64,000 nucleotides of DNA from Arabidopsis thaliana (GCF_000001735.4 NC_003071.7:5077151-5141150), one strand, 5' to 3'; numbered from the stretch's first letter, positions 1 to 11,280 are shown. Notes: generated from the letters alone by a model not told the origin. Made by a program: numbers and translations.

Positions 1-1
1 A

Positions 2-676
2 GTTAAAACTCCATACTCAAGTGCTGTTGGAAGTGTAATGTACGCGATGATCAGCACTAGACCAGACTTAGCCTATGCAATAGGACTAGTCAGTCGTTTC
101 ATGAGTATACCAGGATCAGTTCATTGGGAAGCAGTCAAGTGGCTGCTAAGGTACATAAAAGGATCACATGATCTGAGTTTGGTGTATACTAAAGGTAAAG
201 ATCTCAGTGTCATTGTTACTGTGATTCAGATCATGGTGGAGACTTGGATAGGAAAAGGTTTACTAGTGGATACGTTTTCACAGTAGGAGGTAATACAATC
301 AGTTGGAAGTCTTGTCTACAATCCGTAGTGGCTTTGTCATCAACTGAAGCAGAGTTTATAGCTTTGACTGAAGCAGTAAAAGAAGCTATATGGGTTAAAG
401 GGTTGCTTGAAGATCTCGGTTTTCAGCAGGATAAAGCACAGGTCTGGAGTGATTCTCAGTCAGCGTTCTGTTTATCGAGGAATAGTGTGTTCCATGAGCG
501 AACCAAACACATGGCACGCAAGAGGTCATTTCTGAGTGACATTATTGAAGAAGGAAACATTGAAAGTTGTGAAGATTCACACTTCTATTAATCCTGCTGA
601 TATGTTGACCAAATGCATTCCCGTGAATTTTTTTGATTCAGCTTTAGATACTCTGAAGGTGATCAAACGGAAGTAA
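2..676 (+). pseudogene. Ty1/copia pol 3' fragment (RT end and RNase H)
   Basis: The 3' part of a Ty1/copia polyprotein, which in an intact element copies element RNA into DNA in cytoplasmic particles. The reading frame is already open at the window edge. It shows the conserved block around STRPDLAYAIG (about 50-95), then the RNase H blocks STEAEFIALTEA (about 340-375) and WSDSQSAF (445-468), and the typical end NPADMLTK (588-611), stopping at TAA 674-676. One frameshift near 210-245 separates the first part from the RNase H part, and a second near 555-575 is needed to reach the NPADMLTK tail, so the gene is broken. The RT active-site region lies outside the window. The Copia assignment is firm; the exact family is not known. 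Confidence 0.9.
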
Positions 677-747
677 GCTCTTAAGCTTGCATTGCTGGAG
701 GTTAAGTCCAAGCATGGCAGTCTACTGTGTTGAAGAAGATTTGTATC

Positions 748-1268
748 AAGGTGGAGAATTGTAAAGGTGTGATTCAAACTTCTGGTTTTGCCTGATGTCG
801 ACTTGGTTTAATTAGTTAGTTGTTGGATCATGGTTCAATGCCGGTTTGGTATTGGTTTAAGGAGAAAGGAGAAATCGGTTTGAGTTCAGCAGAAGATTGA
901 AGAGACTCTCTTGGTATTAGAGGGTTTGACTTGGACTCTGTTATAAATAGTCTTCTTCTTCCTTTGTTTGTTGCAACAGAAAATTCTTATCTCAATTCTT
1001 CTCCTTTGTAACACGATCTTGAGCTCTGGGTTTTGAGCTTGAGTAAATATTGATTCATAGTGGATTGCTGGATTGAATCCGGCCCCAGATGTAGGATCAT
1101 CACACCGGTGATCTGAACTGGGTAAACAATCGTGTGTTCGTTTCGTTCTTTGTTTGATTATGTTCTTGATCGATCTATTGAGTGTTCCGCGAATTGAAGC
1201 TTGATCGAGTTGTGTTGTGATTGAATTGAGTTGTGTTGAATCGATCTTTGAGTCATCGGATTGTAACA
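748..1268 (+). mobile_element. Copia polypurine tract and 3' LTR
   Basis: A purine-rich tract AAGGTGGAGAA (748-758) is followed by TGTAAAGGTG at 760, the usual arrangement at a Copia 3' LTR. The LTR runs to about 1268 (ending TGTAACA), roughly 509 bp. A TATA-like TATAAATAG lies near 942-950, with a T-rich likely transcript-end region after it. The 5' partner LTR is outside the window, so the ends are inferred from TG...CA and from the LINE sequence that follows at once. Confidence 0.75.
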
Positions 1269-1310
1269 AATGATTTTTTACATAATTACGTTTGATTTGT
1301 ATGATATTCC

Positions 1311-2474
1311 TTGTTATACTTATGCCCTACCTCAAATGGCTGGGATGTCCAAAGGATCAGGTCCCTCTTACCTCAACTTGAGGACACAATTCGCCAACTC
1401 AGACCGAGTTCAAAACCGACACCTGACGCCTTTGTTTGGCTACCAGAGAAGCCAGGCACCTATTCTTCTAAATCAGGGTACAACCTTCTGAAGAATAATG
1501 GGTTGGCTCCTTCACCTAATGCCTTTAGCTGGTCCCCTCTTGTCTGGAATTTAAAAACTTCCCCAAAGATTAAAAGTTTCCTTTGGAAAGTGGCAAGCGG
1601 GATCCTCCCAACAGGTGTGTCCCTTGCGACCCGAGGAATCCAAGCAGAGACAGCTTGCAAACGTTGTGGAGAGCAAGAATCAACAACTCATCTCCTCCTC
1701 CACTGCCACTTTGCTTTGGACGTTTGGCGTTTGGCTCCAATCTCTCCCTCCTGCGCAGACCTTGCGATATCAGAGGCCAAAGTCCTCCTTAAAGCTCTGA
1801 AACAGAGACAGAACTTGCCCCCTGTGGGAACCTCGGTGCCCCTGTACCCCTGGATCCTGTGGAATATATGGATTGCTAGAAATCAGATGGTGTTCTCCGA
1901 CAGAGTTTTCACAGCAGAGGAGACTCTGGTGAAAGCCATTCTTGATGCAAAAGTTTGGTCCCAAGCTCAACTTGTTGCAGCCCCGTGCCCTACAGTTCCT
2001 TTGCCACTACCTCTTCACCGTTCGGCCCCCAGGAGACCAATCTTCGATCTTATTTTGGAAACCGATGCGGCGTGGAAAGCTGTTTCCTTGAAATGTGGAC
2101 TTGGCTGGGTAGGTAGAGACAGCTCCGGATCCCTCTGCTTCAAAGATTCGACGTCGGAGTGTTTCGTGGCATCAGCTCTTCAGGCGGAAGCTCTCGCTAT
2201 TTTAGCTGGACTTAACTATGCTTTCTCCCGTGGTTTTTCTTCGGTTCTAGTCAAATCAGACTCGAAGACCCTCATTGACCTCCTTCTTTCGGGTATGGTT
2301 ACAAACGAACTGGTGGGACTACTGCATGATATTCGACACCTACAGTTTGAGTTTTCTGCAGTTTCGTTTTCCTTCATTCCTCGTACGACAAATGTTTTAG
2401 CCGATGTTTTGGCAAAGTGTGCCTTATTAGCTTGTCCAGACTCTAACCCCTGTCTCGGGGCTTCCCTTGTTTGA
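1311..2474 (+). pseudogene. 5'-truncated LINE: zinc-binding RT domain and RNase H
   Basis: An open frame of 387 codons matching the C-terminal part of plant L1-type LINE ORF2. Residues about 30-165 resemble the zf-RVT domain: W-P-E-KPGTYSSKSGY, then CKRCGEQES-THLLLHC, a CX2C...HX4C zinc-binding set. Residues about 240-370 resemble the plant RNase H-like RVT_3 domain: ETDAAWK, QAEALAILAGL, KSDSKTLIDLL and PRTTNVLADVLAKCA. The endonuclease and RT catalytic core are missing, so this is a 5'-truncated insertion. The sequence continues to an A-rich tail at about 2503-2515. The frame has no stops, which suggests modest age. The ATG at 1311 is simply the first in frame and not a native start. Confidence 0.9.
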
Positions 2475-2776
2475 CCTTTTTGATAATTTAAATCGCCTTT
2501 GATAAAAAAAAAACAACAACATATTTTTAATAAATGCATTCCTTCGTCATATAACATCCAACTGTAAAAAGGGCAAAACAATCTTGCAATTTACTATTTC
2601 TTTCAGATTATAGTCACAGAAGCTAAAGAGAATCCTTCTTACCTAATTATGTTTGATAAACTAGTGTGATATTATTTATTGTTTACACATAGTTTAACAT
2701 AAAACTTCTTAGAAAATTTAATAAAAACTTTTTTTATAGATCTTAGAAAATTTGAATGCTTTTAAATGAGAAAAAT
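2475..2776. other. LINE 3' tail and AT-rich spacer
   Basis: The LINE 3' untranslated sequence ends in an A-rich tail (2503-2515), which supports target-primed insertion. The remaining 260 bases are AT-rich and show no coding potential or recognisable element. Confidence 0.6.
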
Positions 2777-3325
2777 ACTTGGGTTCACCTCTAGGGGTGA
2801 ACCCTTATATTCACCTCTTTTATATTAGCCAATTAAAATCCGACACCTAATAATAATAAAAAGAATTTAATTTAATTATAAAATCTAATTTGCTACTAAA
2901 ACGAAATTATGTATCGGTTTGGGTTTATTAGAAAAGGTCAGGGTTTAGATTTTATAATTAAACGAGGTTAAATATCGGTTTGGGTTTAGAATTTATGATT
3001 AAACGGGTTAAATATTGGTTTAAGTTTATAAACAGATTTAAATTTTACAATTAAACGAGGTTAAATATCGGTTTGGGTTTAAAAAATATGATTAGGGTTT
3101 AGTTTTTTTATGATAAAATGAGTTTAAATGACGGTTTGGGTTTACAAAGGAGAATTAGGCTTTAGATTTTGTAATTAAACGTAATTATATATCGGTTTGG
3201 ATTATAATTATACCTCTAATTTATTATGTAATTTAAGTAGAATTTGATATGACATGTTTTTATTGGTTAATGCAAAAGGAGGTGAATAAAAGGGTTCACC
3301 CCTAGGGGTGAACCCAAGTTTCGTT
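2777..3325. mobile_element. Short non-autonomous element with palindromic terminal inverted repeats
   Basis: The two ends are inverted copies over about 50 bp. Each contains an almost perfect palindrome of the form GTTCACCCCTAGGGGTGAAC (left 2781-2804 with one mismatch, right 3294-3316), followed inwards by TTCACCTC and TTAGCCAATTAAAA-like sequence. The interior (about 2880-3200) is an array of diverged 60-70-bp units built on ATCGGTTTGGGTTTA and TTAGATTTTATAATTAAACG. There is no open frame, so it would need a transposase in trans. A decayed copy with the interior in the opposite orientation is at 34926-35455. A clear target duplication was not found. MITE-like is the best class. Confidence 0.7.
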
Positions 3326-3593
3326 CTTAAAATTATAGGGATAAGATGTAATTTTTTTAATGAGTCAAATTACTTAGCCTCAGTCTATTGATTGATAAGT
3401 TGTCTTAGAAAGATGGATATGGACCTATTCAACAATCAAAATCAAGCTCGCATGGCCTCTTGCATATTTAATGATATTGAATTCGGTTTATGTTGTATAC
3501 CATACTTCCTTATTACCTTGTTCAGGCCCGATTCTTGGGAGGTGCTGAGTGTGCTAGTGCACCGGGGCCCAATTCTTTGTTCAGTTTTTTCTT
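3326..3593. other. AT-rich spacer without recognised gene
   Basis: Low-complexity AT-rich DNA. An open stretch at 3392-3700 has no family motif and runs into a duplicated repeat, so it is not called as a gene. Confidence 0.5.
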
Positions 3594-4230
3594 TATATTT
3601 TAGGGTCCAAAATTTGGAACTTAAAACCGGGTCCATTAATTTATTGGACCGGCCTGACCTTGTTAGTAGCCAATATCGTTATAAATATGTATTATACTAG
3701 ATATTGACCCGCGGTACACCGCGTGTTGATATTTTCTTTAAAAAGTTATTTTTTTATTTAATTAAAATTATTTATATATGAATAACATATTCATGAGTTA
3801 CATTACGGTTCTATAATTTTATTAAATAAAAAGTTGATTTTTTGTCTTTAAAATAATTTATATATATAGGCTATTGTGCTTTTAATGTATGATACACCCT
3901 GTGACGAATTTATAACTAAAAATTATATTTAATTTTAAATTGTATTTGTTGTATTAATATTATTTGTTTTGTTTAATGTTTACAATTGTATAATTATATT
4001 TTGATTATTAATTCTAGGGTTTCACGCATAGTATATCATCCCATAATAATATCGATCCAGACATGTTCTATATTTTAGGGTCCAAAATGTTTAAATAATT
4101 ACAAAATAAGGTCTAAATTTTAAATATTTAAAATTTAAGTAAACAAATTGGAACTTAAAACCGGGTCCATTAATTTATTGGACCGGCCTGACCTTGTTAG
4201 TAGCCAATATCGTTATAAATATGTATTATA
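3594..4230. repeat. Direct repeats (83 bp identical) flanking a dispersed repeat
   Basis: The 83-bp block 3614-3696 recurs without visible change at 4148-4230; both run from TTGGAACTTAAAACC to ATATGTATTATA. Each is preceded by TATATTTTAGGGTCCAAAAT (3594-3613 and 4070-4089), but the second copy has about 58 extra bases between these blocks. Between the copies lies AT-rich DNA opening with ACTAGATATTGACCCGCGG (3697). Its later part (about 3910-4050) resembles 35455-35560 elsewhere in the window. This is a tandem duplication of a repeat unit of roughly 475-535 bp. Confidence 0.75.
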
Positions 4231-4259
4231 TAAACATTTATAGGGCCCGCATTTATATA

Positions 4260-4520
4260 AGCAATGCGATCCCTTACTTATCCATTTTTGACATTACTTT
4301 TGAGACAGATTGCAAGGAGTTGACACAGCTTTTGGACACTCCTGATGAGTGGCCCGCATTTTCTTCGGAGTTAGAAGATTTTAATGCTTTAAAGTCTAGA
4401 TTTCCTCGTTTTTCTTTATCTTTTATTCCACGTTTAAACAATGTCCGTGCTGATTATTTTGCTAAGAAGGCAAGAGCACGAGGTTCTATTTTTTCTCATG
4501 TAAGCTCATCAGGATCCTAA
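4260..4520 (+). pseudogene. LINE RNase H-like (RVT_3) fragment
   Basis: A short frame ending at TAA 4518-4520. It contains FETDCKELTQLL, then SFIPRLNNVRADYFAKKAR and a GSIFSHVSS tail, the standard C-terminal blocks of the RNase H-like domain in plant LINEs and LINE-derived genes. Only the last third of the domain is present; upstream the frame runs into unrelated AT-rich DNA at about 4260. No function is expected. Confidence 0.8.
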
Positions 4521-4770
4521 CTGAAAAAACGATCCATCAGAACAACAGCCCACATGACTTACCCAAAGACTAATCATGCCTAAAGCCCATCAGATTTTAT
4601 GCCCATTTACAACAAATAAAAATAGAAACTTGTTAATATTTTCGGTTGCCAAGGATCGAACCAACCACCTTCTACCTTTAATAGCATAGAAAACAATTAG
4701 ACTTCAAGACGTTCTTTAAAATTTGATGCCCTCTAAAATACATATAAATCTTTTTACCTAAAGCATCTAT
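4521..4770. other. Spacer with a Pol III B-box-like site
   Basis: No gene seen. On the minus strand, 4662-4653 reads GGTTCGATCC, a good match to a tRNA B box, but no full cloverleaf can be folded around it. It may be a relic of a tRNA-derived SINE. Confidence 0.35.
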
Positions 4771-5049
4771 TTGGTGGGCTTTAGGTCTGGGTCAAGCTTG
4801 ACGGCCTATCAGGCCAAGGGCTCGGCCCAAATAAAGAAGGCTCAGCCCATAAAACTTAAGAGAGAATTCCTCCTTAACTCTTTGATCTCTTACTTTCTGG
4901 TTTTTCGTTATGTACTTTCGGTCTTTTGTTCTGTACTTTTGGTTTTATGTTTTATTAATTACTATTCTCATTCATCGTTGATAAAAAAGCGGCCCCATTC
5001 TCCCAAAAAATCCCTTAGTTACTTATTATTACAACTTCATTACAAAAAA
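4771..5049 (+). mobile_element. End of a decayed Tat-like gypsy 5' LTR
   Basis: AT- and T-rich sequence that ends shortly before the primer-binding-like site at 5051. The LTR 3' end is placed at about 5043-5048 (CATTACA). The LTR start could not be fixed, because no second LTR of this copy is present. Inferred only from its position next to the primer-binding site and gag. Confidence 0.5.
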
Positions 5050-5050
5050 T

Positions 5051-5068
5051 TGGCGTCCACCATGGGGC
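5051..5068 (+). promoter_or_regulatory. Gypsy primer-binding site
   Basis: TTGGCGTCCACCATGGGG directly follows the inferred LTR end. TGGCG-CCACC-TGGGG is the usual form just inside the 5' LTR of Tat-type plant gypsy elements, where a host tRNA primes minus-strand DNA synthesis. Confidence 0.65.
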
Positions 5069-5108
5069 TAGGAAGAGTTTTCTCCTTTATTGAAAATCAT
5101 ATACGATA

Positions 5109-6170
5109 TTGCCAGTAATCCTAGAAAGCCACGACGAGATGACGGAAACCTCGAACAAACAAGTAGATGAGTTCAGTACACCTTGTGCCGCACCACCAGC
5201 TCGGCCAACGACGCCACCTCCTGTCGTCACTCTTGACACAGTTCCCGCCGAGCTCGAAGAAACGACACCACGAGGAACCAGTCTCGACGAAGTCATTCGA
5301 TCTTTCCTCAACCGACTCGACCTACATGATGTAAGAACTGCCGAACACATCAACGCAATCGTCGCTGCCCAGGAGGCCTCCCAGAATCAGATCAAGTAAC
5401 TATAGTCCTCTACAGCACGAGTCGTTCGACAGCTCATCGATAACAAAAAAAATTTACCGGAACAAACTCCTATCACGGAATGACCAGTGAATCGACAAAA
5501 TAGGCCGGCCTCCATCGTCATTGGATCCATTGACAAGCACATCCGTGAAATATGCCGAACTGCAAAAATCGTCCGAAAATACTAAACACGCTGTATAGAA
5601 AATGATGATATAAGTGGGTGTGATCGGGAACTCCAACAACTATGAACCACGTTGAAAGATATGTCATCCAAGATGCATTGTACCGTCAGCTCGACACTAG
5701 AGTTAGACAAGATATTCGAGGAGACACAACACACTCCATTCACTTCACGCATCTCCATTGTTCGCATTTGTCACATCAGCAAAATCAAGCTGGCTAACTA
5801 TGAAGGGCTCATTGACCCAAGGCCATTCTTGACGTCAGTATGCATCGTGATCGGTTGCGCACACTTCTCCAAAAAGGAGCGAGATGCCGGAAGCTGACAA
5901 CTTTTTGTAGAACATCTAAGTGGCGCAGCGCTCACTTGGTTCTCATGACTCGAGGTCAATTCGATCGACAACTTCCACAAACTCCCTACAAATTTTTTTA
6001 AAGAATTACGGAGTATTCATGGAGAAAGGTGCCTCTAACGCCGACTTTTGGGCAACGGCCAAAACTACTAAATAATCACTCCAAAGTTTCAACGGGAGAT
6101 TCAAAGAATAGATCAACGTACACGAGTCTCATAGCACTACGACGCTAATTACGTAAGGGAAGATAAGGGA
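5109..6170 (+). pseudogene. Tat-like gypsy gag, multiply broken
   Basis: Remains of a gypsy capsid gene downstream of the primer-binding site. The first frame (5109-5399) is a Pro/Thr-rich N-terminal region ending at a stop. Later frames carry pieces of the capsid core, such as PRPFLTSV (about 5820), FSKKERDAGS (5868-5897), then LFVEHLSGAALTWFS (about 5902-5946) and SIDNFHKLPTNFFKELRS (about 5961-6014), the typical Gypsy gag core. At least four stops or frameshifts separate them. Pol is absent downstream, so only the 5' end of this copy survives. Confidence 0.75.
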
Positions 6171-7808
6171 AAGAAGAGATCAATGTACTACATTGGAGTC
6201 TCGACACCACTTTCTAATTAAAATTATAGTTTGGTTTCTTTCTATTCTCTTTTTTCTTTTCTTTTTCTAAAACTGTCGGTTTCTAAATTATTTATGCTGC
6301 TTTCTTATTTTTTTCTAAGATAGTTTCTTTTTTTGGGAAATTTCACAAAAAATTTTTTTTTGTCATAATTGTATGAATATAATAAACCTTATTTTTTTAT
6401 TAATTGATCTTGATTATGCTTTCCTAAGTATAACAAAAATATATTATTTCACTTTCTTCTTTATTTGTTGATAACAATGATGTAGATCAACGATATTTGG
6501 ATCGATAAGTCCAGAGTCATAGTCAACTAAACCTTGAAACACGGAATACTATGTATATATATGCGATTGACATAATTTACAATAAATTATAAATTTAGAC
6601 GACATAATTTACTCATAATTTACAATAAATAATAAATTTAGACGGCAAAAATAAAAACATAAATGTGGCAAGAAGGCCTTAATGTGTTATAAAGCCCATG
6701 CTAGTACCCTTACACGAATATAAACTAAACCCAATTAAAAAAGTATCTCATTTGAGATAGTAGCCTATTTAGGATAGATAGAGAAGGGGAAAACTTTACA
6801 GCCGAAAAACTAAGGAGATAATTAGGAGAAATTTTGAAGGCATTAATTTTATTTTTGAAGTTCTGAAAATTAATATTTAGTCAATGGGAAAAATGTCGTT
6901 TAATACTCAAACTTTCTTTCATTTAATAGGTGAAGTTCGTATATGGTTATTTAATATATGTACAAATCGTTGACCGGCTATTTCACACAAACTTAATCGT
7001 TGACCAGTCCAAAATCCACAAGACGTTAGTTGGCATTAACAGATCCAATAATAGTTGTTAACTAGTCTTTGTTAATTTCCAATACGATGTCGTTTCACCA
7101 TAATCAAAACAGGAAAATGTCATTTAATACTCCAATTTTCAAATTATGGCTGTTTTATACATCTTCACATATAGCTATTTTATAGATGAACTAAATGTTA
7201 ACCAGCCGTTTAAGACATGATAATGCATTAACCATGCCGAAAAGACATATCACTATCTAGGCCTAAACATTAAGATTTCAATTTAGATTCGCTTCGGATT
7301 TAGATAATTCGGGTATGAGAGTTTATTATTCGTTAGGATTTTATAACTATTCAAATACCATTTAGAACCATAACAAAACAATCAAAAACGCTATTCTAAA
7401 CTACTATGAATACTCTCATCAAAAACACTATGTAGTGCCCGAATGAATATTAAAATTTTAAACCAAAAGAATCTTAACTCAACCAAAACGAACAAATATT
7501 TTACAATACCCTAATGGATACCAAACTCTAGATACAAAAGAACAAATAACCGAATGAACCCGATCGGATAACCGAACGCCCATAACTAGATATTATTATT
7601 AGACATGCAAAGCTTCTTTAGCAAACAAAACCACAAGTTGATGTTATTATGCTTTGTGAATTTATTGGATTTAAACCCTAAAGCTCGTTAGAATGACTTA
7701 AAATAAAACTCACAAAAAGTTAAGTCTTTATGTAATTTTTTTCAAAGGAATTATTAGTAAAACACTATTAGGATAATTCATAAAAGGAATCCAATTTCAA
7801 GAACCTTT
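6171..7808. other. AT-rich intergenic DNA with a diverged duplicated module
   Basis: No gene recognised. Two diverged copies of a module start with AAAATGTCRTTTAATACTC (6890 and 7116) and continue with a TATGG-TTTTATAC and TTRACCRGC pattern over about 110 bp, so an old repeat has been duplicated here. The rest is AT-rich single-copy-like sequence. A TATATATA stretch lies near 6552. Confidence 0.5.
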
Positions 7809-7813
7809 ACTAT

Positions 7814-9489
7814 TGATAACACTGTATTTTACTCATTTTAGGTGTATGTTTATCATCATTTAGCTTTGCATTTGCTCATTGTATCATGTCATTTTGCACC
7901 ATTTTAGCTTGTTTTGCATACTTAGGCATCTAGGATCATCTTGCATTCGCATTGCATGTTTTGGTGTGTTTTTAGGTGCAAAAGGAGCTTAAAAGGACTC
8001 TACTCGATCCATTCACTCGATCCAGGCAGCTACAGAAGAGGCATCATTCTACTCGACCTCTTTACTCGATCCAGGATGCCACAGAGGAGGCTGCAGTTTA
8101 CTCGACCCTCCTACTCGATCAAGGCAACCTCAGACGAAGCAGTAGATTCAACTACTCGCCCCTCCTACTCGATCCACTACTCGATCCATTTACTCGACCA
8201 AGGGTGACCATCTCTACAAGACTTGTTGAGCTATCAAAGCGTCTTCGAATCCTCCTCATTCCCCACTCAACCAGACATCTGAGCATACGGATAGGAGAGC
8301 ATGAAGCATCTACTCGACCAATTGATCACTCGGAGCATAGACACAAAGGCGCAGACTTTGCAGCATCCCCTTTACTCGATCTCCAAGGTCGAGTATTCAC
8401 CCAAACCGCCTCAAGTCTCTTGTCTTCTAGTGAATCTAGGGTTTCAACATTTTAGTATAAATAGACCACTTTGGGATTTGTCCAAGGGATCTATGCTTTA
8501 TCTTTCAGTTTTTCTTTGTGTTTATGAATCTTGAAACTTTAATTACTCTTAATCTATTTCATTTTTGCATTTGATTGTTTAAGTAAAGTTGTTTAGCTTG
8601 TTTAGATCTACATTTTGGTATGATTTTGGTAATTTCTAGGTTTGTGTTCTTGAGAATGTTGCTTGAGTAGTGATTAGGGTTCTTGAGGATGGATTAGATT
8701 AGGGTAATCTCTAGGTTAGTTAGGTGGTTAGTGTTTAGGTTTATACCCTTCTGGATTCGCTTGGCCCCTATGCGGTTTTCGCTGGCTAATGTGGAGATTC
8801 GATCATCGACGTCCAGCGTCCAAAAGACTTTCAAATGGATGTCTGACCTACGAATTCCAGAGATATGTAGACTCGACCAAGGGATTGGCTTGTCTGCCTA
8901 TTGGCTTTGGTAGATTGTTTGTTAAACCCTGCTCTACTATGTTTCATCAACGAGGGTTGAGATTAGGAAGTGGTAGAGTTATGGGGGTCTCTGTCACGAG
9001 AGTGGATTGACCCGGTTTTTGAATCTATCGTCATGGGTATCTACCTTTCGCCTATTAACCATTTGATGAACCCTAGAGTTACCCTTATCAATGAATCCAT
9101 CCTTAGAACTTCTATTAGGTTTATTTGTATCCCTTGTTGATTGCACTTTTATTTACCTGTTATTTGTATCCTCTATTTGCATCCCCTGTTGATTGCATTT
9201 TGGTTCTTAATTTTGTCACCTGGTTGTTCTACTCGACCTAATGATCGAGTAGGGCTCTTAAGTTCTTATTTTTACTTGTTTGAATTCTGACCTAGGATTG
9301 TTACTAGAAACCCACCATCATTATAATCTGGCTTGACTTAGTTGTTTTTGTACACATCTTGATTGCTAGCAATACAGTGGATTGGATCGACACCCTCTAT
9401 AACTGCATCGACATGTTTGTATTTTAAAGGAATTGAACTGAACTCACAAAGCATTCAGCATATAAGTAGGCCTAAAAACGTGCTTATGA
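7814..9489 (+). repeat. Athila-like 5' LTR
   Basis: It starts TGATAACACTG and ends CTTATGA, where the 3' LTR has CTTATCA. About a dozen ACTCGAYC motifs lie in the first 600 bases (7995-8400), upstream of a TATA box TATAAATA (8456-8463), which places them in the U3 promoter region. The open stretches inside the LTR come from this repeat and are not proteins. Length 1676 bp; the 3' LTR is about 1671 bp once its insertion and target duplication are removed. Confidence 0.9.
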
Positions 9490-9492
9490 ATT

Positions 9493-9510
9493 TGGCGCCA
9501 TTGCCAATTC
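9493..9510 (+). promoter_or_regulatory. Athila primer-binding site
   Basis: TGGCGCCATTGCCAATTC lies three bases inside the 5' LTR. It is close to TGGCGCCGTTGCC, the primer-binding form usual in Athila elements and commonly assigned to tRNA-Asp. Confidence 0.85.
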
Positions 9511-9633
9511 ATTGTTGCATTGTTACATTCAAGATATTAGAAACTTTGAAGATCAAGTTCTTTTACATTTATCAAGTTACTAACTCATCATTTCGTCTGC
9601 TTGTTTTTGTGGTATAGGTACTAATCTTTGTGC

Positions 9634-11280
9634 ATGCAAACTCGATCCAAAGGTTCTGCACACCTATTACCATTCAGAGACAGAATTGATAAAATAGCCG
9701 GTGAGTTACAAGAAACCAAAGCAAAGGCAGCCTGTGACCAGCAAATACCAGCTGCTATGGATCAACAGAACAGACCAGTTGATGTTCAAGACCCACCTAA
9801 TGTTGATCAACCAAGAAACATTGGTGCAGGTGATGCCCCAAGGAATCATCACCAAAGACAAGGGATAGTGCCTCCACCAGTTCAGAACAACAACTTTGAG
9901 ATCAAGAGTGGTCTCATCTCAATGATCCAAGGAAACAAGTTTCATGGTCTACCCATGGAAGACCCCTGGACCATCTTGACAGCTTTGATAGGCTCTGTGG
10001 CCTTACCAAGATCAATGGTGTCACTTAAGATATGATTAAGCTCCGGCTATTTCCCTTCTCTTTGGGAGACAAGGCACACCACTGGGAGAAGACTCTACCC
10101 CCAGACTCCATCACCTCATGGGACGATTGTAAGAAAGCTTTTCTTGCCAACTTCTTCTCTAACGCTCGCACCGCTAGATTGAGGAACGAGATCTCAGGTT
10201 TCAACCAGAAAAACAATGAAACTTTCTGTGAAGCTTGGGAGAGGTTTAAAAGCTACACCACTCATTGCCCCCATCACGGTTTCAAGATGGCTTCATTATT
10301 GAGCACACTCTACAGAGGAGCCTTACCAAAGATCAGAATGCTACTTGACACCGCCTCCAATGAAAACTTCCTGAACAAGGATATAGTAGAAGACTGAGAG
10401 TTGGACGAAAATCTAGCACAATCTAGTGGGTGCTACAATGAAGACTATGATCGCTCAATGAGAGGAACTGGAGGAAGTGAGGACAAACAGAGCAAAGATA
10501 TCAAGGCTCCGAATGAAAAGTTAGACAAGCTGTTGCTGGCTCAGCAGAAGCAGATACACTACATCACTGATGAAGAGCACTTCCAAATGCAAGAAGGGGG
10601 GAATGATCAAACTGAAGAGCTGTGCTACATTCAGAACCAAGGAGGGTTTAACAAGGGCTACAACAACTACAAGCCCAACCCAAACCTCTCCTACAGAAGC
10701 ACTAATGTTGCTAACCCCCAAGATCAAGTGTATCCACCTCAACAGAATCAGTCCAAACCTTTTGTTCAGTACAACCAAGGTTATGTCCCTAAACAACAGT
10801 TCAATGGACGTTTCCAATAGCAGAATCCACCACCAAGGTTCACTCAACAACCACAACAAGCCCTAGCAGCTCAAGATCCTGAAATTAAGCAACTCATTCA
10901 ACAGATCATCCAAGGACAAGCTACTAGAGCCATGGCTTTTGAAAAGAAGATAGCTGAATTACACAACAAGATCGATTGTTCTTACAATGATCTGAATATC
11001 AAGTTTGAAGCTCTAAATTTCAAAAATCAAGTATGTGGAGAGTCAATTTGCCTCAACCTCTGCCCCGAAGCACCCTCAACAACTTCCAGGGAAAGCAGTC
11101 CAGAATCCTAAGGACTATGCTACTGCTAATGCTATCACCATCCACCAAGAAGATGAGTCTCCACCAAGTCATCAGACTCCCAATACTGAGGACAATATGA
11201 TTCAAGAAGGGGGGGGGGGGGTTCAACTCAAATTGATGCACCTGCCACTCAGCAATTCATCTGGACTATAGAGCACACAC
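9634..11280 (+). pseudogene. Athila gag, broken
   Basis: Capsid polyprotein of the element. The start is placed at ATG 9634 ([14 protein letters not shown]), shared with the other two Athila copies in the window. Conserved blocks are [20 protein letters not shown] (about 9907-9966), [17 protein letters not shown] (about 10039-10092), [17 protein letters not shown] (10120-10170) and [20 protein letters not shown] (10301-10360). The C-terminal part is Gln/Asn/Pro-rich. Damage: a 1-nt indel near 9964, stops at 10395-10397 and 10818-10820, and a frame change before 11035. A run of 13 G (11209-11221) is also present. The capsid could not be made from this copy. Confidence 0.9.

Noticed and set aside
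3392..3700. Open frame of 102 codons
   Set aside because: It runs into a duplicated non-coding repeat and has no motif.
4660..4720. A functional tRNA gene
   Set aside because: A B-box-like site is present but no cloverleaf, acceptor stem or anticodon loop could be folded.
7990..8400. CRISPR-like array of short spaced repeats
   Set aside because: Motifs are 8-9 bp with irregular spacing and the DNA is a plant LTR; CRISPR arrays do not occur in plant nuclear genomes.
7976..8455. Open frames with STRP/YSI repeats in the LTR (also 17218-17721 and 56834-57376)
   Set aside because: They result from the ACTCGAYC motif cluster in LTR promoter DNA; they differ in frame between copies.
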